From assembly GCA_036872755.1 (NCBI GenBank), contig JAVHNS010000007.1:372001-436000 (forward strand): a stretch of DNA of 64,000 nucleotides. The letters run 5' to 3'. This stretch comes from Orbilia blumenaviensis. Lineage: Eukaryota; Ascomycota; Orbiliomycetes; Orbiliales; Orbiliaceae. The notes under the pieces were generated by a model, which was given only the letters and a program-made list of their open reading frames with translations, did not search any database and was not told where the DNA came from. Made by a program: the position numbers and the translations under genes. Below, in pieces: positions 1-12,700 of the stretch (within the stretch, counting starts at the first letter, position 1; each line of letters starts with the position of its first letter).

Positions 1-52
1 TTATAGTCGACTCTATACTGATCTTAATTGATTGATAAACTTATTTCATCTA

Positions 53-3000
53 ATGGATCCAAAGTTTGGTTTCCGTACCATCTGGTGGATTGTTATTATT
101 GCACATACCGTCCGTGCCGATGAAGGTAAACAAACCCATTTCCGTATAGAACCGCTCAGGTACGACGATAGCAAAATTGCTAAAAGCTATATATCAAGGC
201 GACGAATTCAGCAATAATCTTTTTAGCGACCTTGCCCCGATTCTCGCCCTGTTCGGTGAGCAAGTCGCAAGGCAATTCCTTAGTCAGTCAATATCATGGC
301 TTGACAACATTATCTTTGCTATGGCCCCACTTGGAATAATTACAGCCATCGTATCTGCCATCCGAGTTTCTGGCCCGAGGTGGCTAAAAGCTGCTGTAGG
401 AAGAGCTCGAGAGGGCAAAGGTGAAGTTGAGATGGAACTCATGTCGAGCACATCCGACAATGTATGCGAACTTTGGAACGGAGAAGCAATAGTTCGCGCA
501 ATTGGTTCTGCAGATATAACGGAAGTCTTGTGGCTTGAGAAAGTTAAAAAACCAGAAAAAAGAGATCACATACTTTTACGTTTGCTAAAACCGTTTCGGC
601 AAAGGAATGAAATGAAAGGTGAATATGTGCGTATTATCAGCTTTGACGAAGCATGCAAACAGAAATATCTTCAGGAACCAAGGGCTTTGCCTTGGCTTAT
701 GCCCAAAGGAGAGAAGAAACGGAATCCTGAAAGAAGGGAGGAGAGAAGTGACCCTGAAACCGGGGAGGAGAAACTGGGCCCTGAAACCGGGGAGGAGAGA
801 AGTGACCCCGAAAGAGGGGAGGAGAAACTGGGCCCCGAAACAGGTGGACATGGGGACTCGGAGCGCAAAATCCCTTGCCCACCTAATCTCTCTCTAAATC
901 TTGGGGACGACTCCACTTTGAAGATGGAATCAATGGTTGTCGCATTGATATGCACCATGTTACAAACCAGTGTTATTGCATTTCAGATCGCAATAACATA
1001 TTTATCCCCGCTGAACGAAAGATTTAAAAAAGCAGGAACCCCACCGCCACGGTATGCATGCCCACTCAGTGTTACCGGGACTATATTCCTCGTTGTAGGA
1101 ATGTATATTTGCTCAATGGTTGTGCAGAAGAGGTCGAAGGAAGATATATGGGTCTTCAATAAGCGCAAACTTCGCGAGGACGGCCTCCAGCTGAAAGTCG
1201 CCTGGCTCCAAAAGCGCCAACTTGTGATGGACCAGAATTTTGGAAGTTACTGTCTTTATCAACCGGAGGGGCGGCATCAGTTGGTATATTCTTATATGGA
1301 CAAGAACCACAGAGATAAGCTGCAAAATTTCTGGACAATCATAGGAACTACTGTGAGTGTCATGGGGTTCATACTCCAGTTTACTGGATTAAGAGGGATG
1401 AACTATTCGGCCAGTTTGATCCATTTAGGGGCAACGGGTATCGCTTCAGCGCTTCGAATCATGATCCGAAGGCACTTCGGTACCAAGATAAAAGCCACAC
1501 CCTTCATTGACGGGGATAAATTCGATTGGGTGGCGAAATCTCTAACTGATTGTTCACGGTGGACGGTCAGGAACCGATTGCACGAGTCTGATAATGGGGG
1601 GGATGGGGGTATGGAAGATTCCGAACACTCAGGAACATTTGCTGCTAGGCATAAATTGAGAAAGATTTATCCCGAATTGCTGGAGGGTACGAAAATCGAG
1701 GAAACGGCAAAGTCACTCGCCGATATCATTCAGGAGACATCTGACTACATTTACGACTCGGATATGGATCTTAAAGATCGCGACCGATCGTCGTTCGAGT
1801 TTGCGATCCCAGTTGCATATTCGATATACTCTAGACCCCCCGCTCCCATGGATCCAATCTCCGTTGGTAGCGAAAGACATGCTCCTAGTACAGGTGACCC
1901 TAACTGTAGGCCCGAAGGCCCTTCGAATAACACGGTCATCAAGATTAAAGTCACAAGAGAATTAGCGGATGGTCAGAAGGAATGGAGAGTCGACGTACAC
2001 GCGCTTGAAACAGTCCTTATACTATGGGCTTCCAATGAGGCAGAAAATACTGAATCCGTGGATGGGAGCTTCGTACTCCTAAGTCCCCTCTCAGAATTCG
2101 GCATGTTCGAATACACTACGTTTATCGATGACGGAACAAACTGCATTTACATTACGAAATCAGAGGATAAAGAAACGGGGGTCACCTGGAAAGAGAGTAT
2201 ACGCCCCGGGGAATACGGGCCTTCCAGAGCTTCCATTGCAGACGGACGGGTTTTTGGGTATTCGAGTTCCCAGGACGATGGAGCCCATTTGGCCTTTAAG
2301 TCCTCTGCAAATCTTTCCGAGCTCCGTGCAAGGCATGTTTTGACCTGTTACTTTCACCAAATCTTTCAACATATCGAGAGGCTGAAGGGGAAAACGGCAT
2401 GGCAACCCAGAGCAGCATCCAACGAATCTCAGACTTCCTCCGGTATTCCAGTTGCAGGTATCCAAATGTATTTCAAAAACACCCATTTGGAAAATATATG
2501 CGCGATTTCACAGAACCACAAGATTTACGGGACCAGAGAAGAGCTTCTTGCCGTTTTGGTTCCGATTTTACAGAGAAATGGAAATCTCCCACCAGTATCC
2601 AGGGCGTTTCCGCGGATGATCCGGGAGGCCGTATCCATGGACCCGAAATCTAAGCTCTCCATAGAGAAAATATTTAATACTGCTGTCCAACTTATTAAGA
2701 GTTTCCGGAAGACTAGCAACTGGCGGCTGCTCGGGAATTTCCTTTCCAGATTTCCCCGAATCTGCGAGGAATTCCTGGGCCATGATGATATATGGTCAAA
2801 GTTGGCACGGCAACTAGTTTCCCAGACATTCCGCTCCATTGAAGCGCAAATGTTTTCCGATCTGAAGCTCAGTGACGCCAGCAGCTGGCGTGGTAAAAAT
2901 AAACTTGAAATTTGGTCCCGGGCATGTTCACACCTGGTACGTAAGTGTGGAAAGACTCTCGGGAAAGATAGCCGTGAGTATTATTTGCTACAGGGGCTCC

Positions 3001-6000
3001 ATTTTAGAGTAGAAAAAACTCGGACACACGCAGGTCGTGAAGAGACATTTGGTCAACATTCTTTACACAAGACTTACGAGCTTTGGCAAAGGGGAAGGGA
3101 GGAATTCTCCTCTGAAAGTCTCAGATGGGCGTTCGAAGAACTCCCTCAACCAGACCGTCAGCGTATAGTCTCTTCATGCAAAGTAATCTTCGAAAAGATA
3201 GATTTGAATTCAACAGATTTGGGTTCCTTGGGCCGGGACCTTCAAGAACGACGCAAAAACCGCGAATGGGAGTGGATATCGAAAATGCTTATTGTCGCTG
3301 TAACCCATGGAAATCTTAGGGTAGCAGCATTGTGGTTCGCAGAATTCCGCAATCTTCCTACTTATAACCACAATACCTTCTACACGTACTCAGTCTCAGA
3401 TATTGGGGGCATAGCAGCAATAGCCGCTTTACTTGCTGTAAGAAATAAGGATGAAATAATGCTTGATTTGATCCTTTCGATGGTTCCTGTTGATCAGATC
3501 ATACCCATTGAAGAAGGATGCCCCCTATCGCCGGGCAACTGTTTACAGGTGGCTTGCGAAGATGGCAATACCGGAGCAGTACGGTCAATATTAAGCAGTG
3601 GATTCAATATTCAAACTTCTCCGAGGTTTGAATCATTCCTCCTGAAGTCAGCCGTTCAAAATAACCATCTAGATATTATCTCAACTCTCTTGTTTTATGG
3701 AGTCTCTCCGACACACCAGGATCCAGATCGAGAACAGACATTCTTACACTATGCTGCTGAATTCGATAAAGAAGACATTATCACCTTTATCACCTCGCCC
3801 GGACTAGGCCTTTCAGCGTTACTATCCCTCCCAGACAAATATGACCACAGACCCCTAGAGACCGCAATAATTCGTGGCCACGAGGCTTTTGCCAAAAGTC
3901 TCTTTGAGGAAATGAACAAATGCCAACATCTGAAGCCGATGTCTGATAGGAAATCGCTGTACATGTTCTCCCTTGCGTGTAGATACGACCGGTCTCAGTT
4001 CGTCGAGTTACTAATTTCTCACGGATTCAAGCCCTCTCTTACCGACGACGAAGATCTTACCATGTTACAAACAGCGGCGATCTATGGGAGCTGTAGCGTG
4101 GGCAAGTTATTTCTCAAAAATGGCTGGGAGATTGACTCCTCTAGAGAGGGTGGCCAACCCCCAATGATACTGGCAGCTTCGAACGGGCAGACAGACTATG
4201 TCGAACTCCTCCATCAAAATAAAGCCGACATCGAAATTCAGGACCCAACGACTGGATATACTCCACTTTTAGCTGCGGCGCTCCAAGGGAAGATTGACAC
4301 AGTTAATCTGCTTCTGAAACGGGGTGCAAAAGTTTCCGCCAAAGACAAAGCCGGGCGCACTTTCGCGCAGTTGTCAATACTATCTGGAGAGTTGGAATGT
4401 TTGGATACCATTCTTGACAGTCCAACTTTTCCTGACGCTCATCAGATGTTTAATTCAGAACTCTTTGTGACGGCAGTCAGTATGACCATAGAAATGGCCT
4501 CTTATAACTACCTCGGCCCTCTTTATTGGATACTCTGGCGAATAAAAAGCGGGGATTCTCTCAGCGGTTTGGTCAATGAGCCAAGGCAAAACTTATTTTA
4601 TACTCTAGCTCGTGCCCTCATCACTCTTACAACGGATGAGAAAGAGATGTTGACAGAAGGGCATCTGCTTCCAGAGCCTCCAGTAAAGGAAAGCTGGCAC
4701 TTTAGCAAGAAGTCACCTGAGGGCTTGGACGTATGCATCCTTCTACTTCATCACATACTCGGTAGCGATAGCACTATCACCTTAGACGGCGGTGGTAACA
4801 CTCCACTAGTTTATGCCGCCAGTTTAGGAAGCGTAAAAGCTTGTGAAAGGTTCCTCGAACCTATGGCTAGTGCACCTTGCTACCGAGACGTCGTTTACTA
4901 CGAGATTAGAGCTGTTGACACCTATAAAGAACAGTTAGAAAGAGCGCTGTATATGGCCTTTTACGGGGGCAGGATGGATATGATTACGCTTCTTACAGAT
5001 GGCCGAGTCGATAGATACAAACCTTTGCAAAAAATCCAGATCAAAACACTGGGACAGCCTGGTTTTGACTTGACCCCGATATCCCTGCTCCTCAGAGTCG
5101 CAGCTGTGGCTCGGAAAACTTTGGTCGAAGAAAATCCTAGGCCCTGGCGAAGCGAAGCTAGCCTCCTAGAGTCTATGGTCCATTTAGTTCACCCTAGAAT
5201 GGGCTTTAGACCTACCACGGAAGAGCTAGAAAATGAGCAATCCCTCCTACACCTCGCAGTCATGTGTAGATCTCCAAAGTTGCTGACCACACTTACTCGC
5301 GCTGGTGCGGATATCAACCTTCTCGGACAGGCAAAACGGCCCCTGTTACATTTTGCACTTTCTTACGATCCCAGCAATACAGAATGGGTAAAAGCCATCT
5401 GCAGGCATGAAGGAATCGATATCGATAGCATAGATAGGGATGGTAGAACTGCCCTCGCCATTGGGATCGAGAAATCAAATTCATTGATGGTAAATGCACT
5501 GATCGAGGGAGGAGCTACATATCTGGGATGCGGGAAATTGCCAGAACTCGTTGACGTTCTAGAAATCGGAGAGATATCTTTCGCAATGTTTCCTCTCCTT
5601 TGTGAACAGCATAAAGCACTGAAAACCCCTGATGAGTATCGGAACTACATCGATAGTCTGGGGGCTTCCGGTCATGGCCCTGTTCATGTTGCTGCGATGC
5701 AACATAGGGATGACGTATTGGAATTCCTTCGATTGGAAGGAGCAAATATGGATGCTAAGGACAAGCAGGGTCGTGGCGCTCTAAGCTACGCACTCAACAG
5801 CGAGTCAACGATGAACCTCCTCGTCCAAAAATGTGGTATTAACCCAAACGAGAGACAAACCGGTGTGAAACACACAGCAGCACACATAGCCGTCCTTACC
5901 CTTGACCCTCGGAAAGCGCTGCCAAATGCTGTACGGGTTTTATGGGAATTGGGGGCTGATTTTAACATAAAAGATAAAAGTGGTAAAATGGCGGCGGAAT

Positions 6001-6191
6001 GTGCCCCAATTGAAGCGGCTATATGGTATGATAATACACAGGCAGAATATGTCCCGATTCGAGCGGTTTTGCAGCAGATGGGTCCACAGGCGGAACGGCA
6101 ATGGGTAACGAACATGGAATTGCAATGGATTAAACAGACGTTTGGGAGGTATTGGTTGGACGCCGATAGAGGATATTCGACCAAATCATAA
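53..6191 (+). CDS. Large membrane-anchored ankyrin-repeat protein (about 2021 aa)
   Basis: Proposed structure: exons 53-125 and 199-6191. The long open frame has no ATG near its 5' end, but an upstream ATG at 53 spliced through a GTAAAC donor (126) to an AAG acceptor (198) adds a hydrophobic signal/anchor segment (TIWWIVIIAHTV). This joins in frame to the conserved block LFSDLAPILALFGEQV...MAPLGIITAIVSAIRV. I recognise that N-terminal block, followed by ELMSSTS and ELWNG motifs, from a widespread uncharacterised mould family. Further hydrophobic segments follow at about residues 265-285, 313-335, 399-416 and 423-441, so the N-terminal third is probably multi-pass. The C-terminal half, from about residue 1130, carries many degenerate ankyrin repeats (for example GYTPLLAAALQGKIDTVNLL). 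No NB-ARC, NACHT or kinase motif is visible. A 27-bp tandem repeat lies inside the frame at 741-848. The function is unknown; membrane-tethered protein binding is inference. Confidence 0.85.
741..848 (+). repeat. In-frame 27-bp minisatellite, four copies
   Basis: Four consecutive 27-nt units (741-767, 768-794, 795-821, 822-848) inside the ankyrin gene encode nine-residue units of the type E-(RSD/KLG)-PE-(T/R)-G-(E/G). They alternate between an RSDP form and a KLGP form, giving a 54-nt higher-order repeat. A partial unit (NPERRE) precedes them. The charged, proline-containing product should be disordered, and copy number is likely to vary between strains. Confidence 0.9.
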
Positions 6192-7612
6192 ACTGTCACC
6201 CTAGTGCTATATTTAACTTATATTATAATCTTAAACTCTATATATATATCTTCATATCTATGATGTAACTACTGTGCAAGTTTTGGTAAACTTGGGGGTG
6301 ACTTGGCCATTGGGACCCCTAAGCTGTTTTTTTCCCTGGTTTCTCTGTATTGGCTACGAAATAGATTTAAGCAACAGACGTCTTTTACAAGTCTACCGTT
6401 TTATCCTACGGTAAATTTATAAATAATTAAGATGGCTTGGTCTCGTTGGAACCAGACAACACGGAGATGGCTTAAACATTCAAGCTACTGGGCTAAGTCA
6501 GCACGGCACCAGAGTTCAGTCGAGTGGGCCGGCCATAGGCAGCTTGAAGATATATCCCTACTTTTTCCCTTAATTTTGGTGACAACGAACTCTTTAATAC
6601 GCCTTTTCTCATTCTTCCCTCTTTCTTCCCTCTTTCTTGCTTTCCCCATGGCATAACACCGACAACACGGAAAATATGAAGTAAGGTGTTGCATTTTATT
6701 ACAGCTTAAGCTTCCTTAGCGATGTCAATTGCAAGGGCAAGGCATCGATATCGATCGTGGATGGAATCGCATGCATTGTTTGACCAGCCGACTAGCCCAG
6801 CCGGAAGAACCTATGACGTCCTGGCTCCCCAATTCTCTCCCTCCGGCCCTGATGATCCGGGGTATGACATGGTTCCAACAGAGTAAACATTCCACTATCC
6901 GGGCCACCAGTATTTGGAAGATACGCCGATGCATGCAATCATGATAGCGTTGGAAGAAAGAGAGTTTGGCTGCATGGTTGGGTCTCACGACCACATGTCC
7001 GGTTCTTGAGCAATATAATGTCGAGTCTGCTTGCTTACACTCGTCCCATCTCCACTCCCCCTGCACTCCTGATTCGACTCCCACTTATCGGCCGGCTGGG
7101 AAGAACGAATAAATCAATCTATTCTGTCGCAATTGGTTTCCTTCCCTTTCCTTCTTTCTTTTTTCCCCTGTCCACTCCCCCTTTTTTTTCCAACTTGCGT
7201 CTTTTTTTTTTTTTTTTTTTTTCATTTGTTTCGTCCCATTTTCTTTCTTTCTTTCTTTTTCTTTTAAAAAAAAGCAGGAAACATGTAAATGCGGGTTCCC
7301 CGCATTATCCATGGCTGGATACACCGGAGTAAGCCTCCGCCAAATGATTTCAGGTGTAATATAGTCAGAGGATGCGCCGCCAGAAGGGGGCAGTTGGTAG
7401 ACTGTTTCTTGTTAACAGAAAAAAAAAATAAAAACCTTGTGAGTTGTGATGTAGGTTGCTATAATCGACGTAAGTCATCAAATCACTGTCTGCAGGCGTA
7501 CTAAACAGCCTTCTCCCACTCTCCCTAGGGTATCAACAGCATTATAATCCTCTTTAAGTATCAATTTTGGCATCCCAAAGCGCTTTTTCAAAGCCTCCAT
7601 TGGTTTGCGATC
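6192..7612. other. Intergenic region with a pyrimidine-rich promoter tract
   Basis: No gene was seen. The stretch starts with the AT-rich 3' flank of the ankyrin gene. About 350 bp before the gluconokinase start lies a long pyrimidine tract on the + strand (about 7139-7266), including a run of 21 T at 7202-7222. Such CT tracts are common in fungal promoters. Confidence 0.6.
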
Positions 7613-8385
7613 ATGGATCCGCACCAGCTACCACATATCTTCATCATTGCCGGTCCCTCTGCGACTGGCAAATCAACAGTCGCCAGAGCAATAGCCGAGT
7701 CCTTTGGAATTTCAATGGTTGAAGGAGATGATTTACACCCTCAAGAGGTCAGTAATCCCATAGATATAGCTAGATTCCCATTATCTTGAGCATACCATGG
7801 AAAGTAAAACTAACAAACCATCCTTTCTTCGCCCAGAACATCGACAAAATGAGCGAGGGCCATCCCCTCACGGATGAAGACCGCTGGGATTGGCTCAAAG
7901 CCGTGGCTTCCGTCTCAGTAGAAAGAGCCAGTCTTCCCACATCTCCTCCAAGTGAGCTTTGTGGTGAACACCCGGGTTCTCCGGCATGTATCACCACATG
8001 TTCAGCTTTGAAGCGAAAGTACAGGAATCTCCTACGCTCCCAGCTTCCTGAGCTAGAAACTGCTGTCTTGAGGTTTCTCTTTTTGACTGCATCTGAGGAG
8101 GAACTACTCAGGCGAATTGAGGAGCGAGATAATCATTTCATGAAGAAGGGTATGGTGCGCTCGCAAATTGTCACCGCCGAAGTACCAAATACATCCGAGC
8201 AAGATGAAAATTGTGAGGATGTTGAAAAGGACTGCACGGTCATATGGACGGACAATCTTTCCCAGGATGAGGTCGTTGAGCAAGCACTTGAGATTGTCAA
8301 ACAATTGATGCTTTCGAGTACCAGCAATGAGTGTCTGGATGGTGAAGGCGCTGGTGACGAGGCTTTTGCGGAAGATGAAAACTGA
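7613..8385 (+). CDS. Gluconokinase
   Basis: Proposed structure: exons 7613-7747 and 7837-8385, giving about 227 aa. It phosphorylates D-gluconate to 6-phosphogluconate with ATP, feeding the pentose phosphate pathway in the cytosol. The start MDPHQLPHIFIIAGPSATGKS contains the P-loop at residues 14-21, followed by VEGDDLHP, the substrate-side motif of the family. Splicing from CAAGAG (donor GTCAGT) to the exon opening NIDKM is phase 0 and gives the family sequence DDLHPQENIDKMSEGHPLTDEDRW. Later landmarks are TCSALKRKYR and the LLRRIEERDNHFM lid region. Length is slightly above the usual 170-210 aa because of a serine/proline insert (LPTSPPSE) before TCSALK and an acidic tail. Identification is firm. 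Confidence 0.9.
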
Positions 8386-9091
8386 TCTCCTAGATCAGTT
8401 GGTAGATGTTTAGTTATGGGAGCTTGTGGTAGTCAGCGATTCGATGGGGGTGGCGTATTGTGCCTGAAAAAGGTAGAGTTGGCTAGTGGGCGTAACGTGG
8501 GAGATTTTATCTGACGGTTCTGAGTATTTTAATGCATAATAGAGGATGGGCCTCATGAGGGGTGTTATGAAGATGAAGAGCATACAAGTGGAGTTATAGT
8601 TTACCTTCGAAGTGAAACGGAGGATGGTTTATAGCACCAATAGTTAGATGTGAAAAGTTCGTTCAAGCTTATATATGACATGAGTTTGTGATCGAGATGC
8701 AAGACTGGTACTAGAGCCCGGGACATAGAAACCTAGGATGAATAACGCAATCGATCCTATAATGGAAATTAACACCAATGAAAAATCATACCCCCCTTAA
8801 AGAAGTCTTGAAAACTCCGAACAAAAAAGACACCTGATATCAATCCTGAGCGCCTCTATAACGCCCTTCGTAACGCCAACAAAAGAAATTCCTCGATAAG
8901 CGAGTGACAGAGATTTTGTTCTAATGGACTAGCCGCATTATATTATATTATGAAGTAGATGATGGATCGATTCCTGGGTATATATGGTAAAGAAACCTGA
9001 ATTCCGCCGCTGGGATTGAATGCCTTTTGGAAGAGATGGAGCCAGTTGAGAACTGATATTTTATGATGAATAAGCACTATGTAGATTGTTA
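8386..9091. other. Convergent intergenic region
   Basis: This lies between two genes whose 3' ends face each other. AT-rich DNA with no coding signal; it presumably holds both 3' UTRs. Confidence 0.6.
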
Positions 9092-9680
9092 CTATCTAAT
9101 AGTCACCGAGTAGAATGGAGGGTCTTCGCGGATGGTGGTAGCTGAATAACGGGATGAAGATGGTGCAGCGGATGAAGCTGAAGACGACGCAATGCTCGGG
9201 CTGTGATAGAGATCGATTTGATCATAAGGAACTGGATCCTCCGAGGGTACATTCCGTTGTCCTGGTTTCGCGATAGCTGAATATTCTGGAGGTAATTCGT
9301 AGAGTGGCAGCGGATCCTCGTAGTCGCGATAGATGTGAACTGGAGGCGGTCTATTCCGAAGACGTTAGTCATGATGTCTGTGATAGCCTTCAAGAGTCGT
9401 GACCAGGAATATAATAAACATACTCTCGTAGTCCTGACTCTAAATCATAGTAATCCCCTCTCGCGCGACCGCTTCTAGCTACTCTGCGGCTGTTGCGTCT
9501 TCGTTCTTGCATTGATACCTCCCTCGCGATGCCTTGTTGTATCGATTGCGTCGTTGCCCTTCGTGCTTTGGACATGGTATGGTTGATATAAAACGCGCGA
9601 ACCATTAGGACCGTGAGCCCGAGCCCGAGCACGACGCCTAGACTGAGCAGTATGAACTTTGTATTAGCGTCCAAACCCAT
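9092..9680 (-). CDS. Small single-pass membrane protein with PPxY/LPxY motifs (171 aa)
   Basis: Proposed structure on the minus strand: exons 9680-9424 and 9350-9092. The intron has a perfect GTATGT donor (9423) and a GACTAAC branch site 13 nt before the TAG acceptor (9351). The ATG at 9680 is the first in frame; the open frame above it begins only with TTG. One transmembrane helix is at about residues 8-30, followed by a basic cytosolic stretch (RRRNSRR). The tail holds LPLY (100-103), PPEY (106-109) and PPFY (163-166), with a Ser-rich segment between. PPxY and LPxY are the ligands of WW domains in Rsp5/Nedd4 ubiquitin ligases, so a role as a membrane adaptor or substrate for Rsp5 is a reasonable inference. 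I do not recognise a named family. Confidence 0.72.
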
Positions 9681-9743
9681 TTTGAATGTGTCGATGAATG
9701 AAGTGATGAATCCATCAAAAGGTTCAAGTCGCAAGAAACTTTA

Positions 9744-9749
<6 letters not shown>

Positions 9750-9777
<28 letters not shown>
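9750..9777. repeat. A28 homopolymer
   Basis: An uninterrupted run of 28 A on the + strand lies about 70 bp upstream of the ATG of the minus-strand PPxY gene. It would read as a T28 tract in that gene's promoter or leader. Confidence 0.95.
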
Positions 9778-12700
9778 GATGCGACAAACGAACCGAAACA
9801 TCGGTGAGGAAGGGGTAGTATATACGCTACAATCTCTGTCATCGCTCCCTAAAGTCTTGTCGCAAACGACTCATCCAGACCGATGAATACCAAGGGAAAA
9901 TGACAAGTCGAAATTCAACCTAGTGCGCCAACTGAGGCCGTCGCTTGACTTTAAGAGTCGAGGCTCCGAAAAGCGGAAAAGGGAAACCTACTAAGATGCG
10001 ATTTTCATCACGATGGCTCTAGGAGATGATTATATCTCGAAGGCACCATCAAGACCCTTTAGATAGCAGAAGACGGGATCAAGCTTGTGAGACACGGGAC
10101 TGGTTGGTATGGTCCCGAGATCGAGGGACACTCTTTTGACGTTTCTTGGCTTTTCGGGAATGGTGGTGTGCGATATCGCCTTTTCTAAATGTATATACTT
10201 CTCAAGTCCACTCAAAAGACCCTTAAAACATGTCCTCGTGCAGATTTAGCGAGGATCCTGGTAGGTTCAGTATATGGTGTTTGTGCTGCGAAGTTATCGA
10301 TAGCGCTAGTATCGAAGACCTGCAGTCCATCGCACGTGGCGGTTTAGCGTTGATGTCGATAGACCAGGTCGCTGATAAATAGTTCATGTGGCCAACCCTA
10401 GAGTCAAAGGTTTGACGCAGAGGTCCTTCGATATCGGACGGTTGGATTGATACGACCGCGAAATAAAATAGATTAGGCCAGGAAACCAAGGTCCCAGAGC
10501 GTGTGACTACTTCTTATCTATTAGAAGTGTAGAGGATGACAGCGGGCCTGATTGTCATGTCGAGATATTCGCAAAAACCCGTCGATGAACCAACATCCTG
10601 ACTTCGTCGGTAAAACGTTAAAATTCGGGAACTTGGCCTTGTTAACCATTTTAGCCACCTAACTCGGACAACCTTTAGGTCTTTTTCGTCAGCAACTTTA
10701 CGCAAAAACCTTGGATATTATAAGCTCCCTCGTGCCCACCCGCCGCCAAGAGTCTGGAGATGCACATGTTGACGGTCGATAGTGGGGTGAGAGCTGATGT
10801 CAGGTTTGCGTCAAACAAAGGTACTTGCAACAAATCTGACGGCAAAATGGCGAAGACTCGGGAATCGGAAATGATATCGGGAATCGAATCATGAAGTGAC
10901 ACGGCCACTGTACACGGACCGGGGGATATTAATTACAACCATTACTACTACAAACGCCAATATCGACGAGGGAAACGCATACGGAATGCCAGGTTCAAGA
11001 CCCCAACCGTTCGAGCTTGGGCAGTAGCAGGTATTAGGTAGGCAGGCTCAGGATAAGTCAGATGATGCAACAGGATACTAACCTACTTGCAAGTAGAGGG
11101 GTACTTGGGTATAGTATAACTACTGAAAACGGGTTACAACCCAACGCATTTAAATTTGATAATCAGACGTTTGATAATTACCAGGCGTAAGTTAAGTTGC
11201 TGGTTCGTGCCCCTTTGCCCGCATGGTTGATATATTTAGTCCAAGACAAGGCTAGTGCTAAGGTTACAATGGTTACGACGGCCAGCTGCATCGCTGCCGA
11301 AGCTTTGACTAAGTTAAGTTTTCCAGATATCCAGAGTAACGGCATCTGTATGCTTGGTATGTACCGACAGTCGACATTTTGGGCTGAACAGTCGGCAGTC
11401 TCTAGCCATAATAGGTACTGGTACCTTCGTCGACAGTTGAGTCGAGTTGTCAGCTTATGATACTCACGAGGAGCTGAAATATTGAAGTGTGTCCGCTAAC
11501 TAATCCGATTCGTGAGAACAAGGTCTGGAAGGTATGGAAGCTGAAACTTGGGTGAAATCCTGGTCCTGCCTGAAAAAAAATGTTCGCCTTCAATTGAGAA
11601 TCCACTTATTGCAATTGGCCGATCGGAGCCTTTTGCCTGCTTTGTTACTCGGTCCAAACAGTCAAATATGTTAAGCCTTGAGACTAGTATCACTCATATA
11701 TACCAAAAGGGTTTGGTGGAGTCATGATTATAGGCAAAAAAACATTTGAAGGCTGGAAGTACGGAGATTGAAAATGGCCTGGCCTTCATGCAAGTAAGTG
11801 CATTAGTTACCTGCAAGCGATAGCCCCGAATAGCAATATATGTATGCAGTCTCCCTGGTGGTCTATACATCTAATGTCTACAGACATCCCATTACCAATA
11901 TTTACGATTACGCACAGCTTCCCCGCAGAAGATGGTGTACCGAGTTAAAATTTTATACTACAGAGTTCCTGTCAGGCTCAGGCCAGTCGAATTTCGAGCG
12001 CACAATCCCGACATGGGAAGGGGACCCAAGCTTTAACTTTGGGGAGCCATGCCAAAAAAAAAAAATTAAAAATTTGGAGAGCTACCACCTGCGACATTAC
12101 ATCATAGTGCAGGCGACCAGGTTCAGCTCCCCAGTAGACTTACATTCCAACCAATCCCTCGACGGTCGCTGGTTCGATGGTCAAGGTCAGCCGACCAGGC
12201 AACCCTATCAAACCCATTTCTAGTCAATCCGCTAGACCCCGATGCCCGGGGGGCCTTTTAAGCGTTTGAAGAGAGATTGAATGGAATTCCAAGGCAAGAT
12301 GCGCGCTGCACTGGGCCTGCTGCCTTGAAGCCGTAGACGGTTTAGGTTGGGTTCGGAAAATAACGTGACGAAACAGCTTCAGAAAGAAGGGAAACATCAG
12401 TGCGGACACTCGGTTTGAAAACAGTGCGACCCGTGCAAACCTGAAGTCAGCGATTTGCAATCATCGTACCGTGAAATTTACTACCGACCGCAAGTGAGAA
12501 GCTAAATTTGCCAATGAGACCGAATCAGCTGCGACAAAGGAGTGAGCCCTCCCCAAAGCGAGGCTGCTGGCCCCAAAATGAATTTTATTGGTACAGTCGA
12601 AGGGCTTCATCTTTCTCCCATAATCTCATGCAATAGGTCATAAGCCCGTCTTGCATAATGGCAGGCCAGGCAATAGTGCGGTCGGTAGATAATCAGCATA

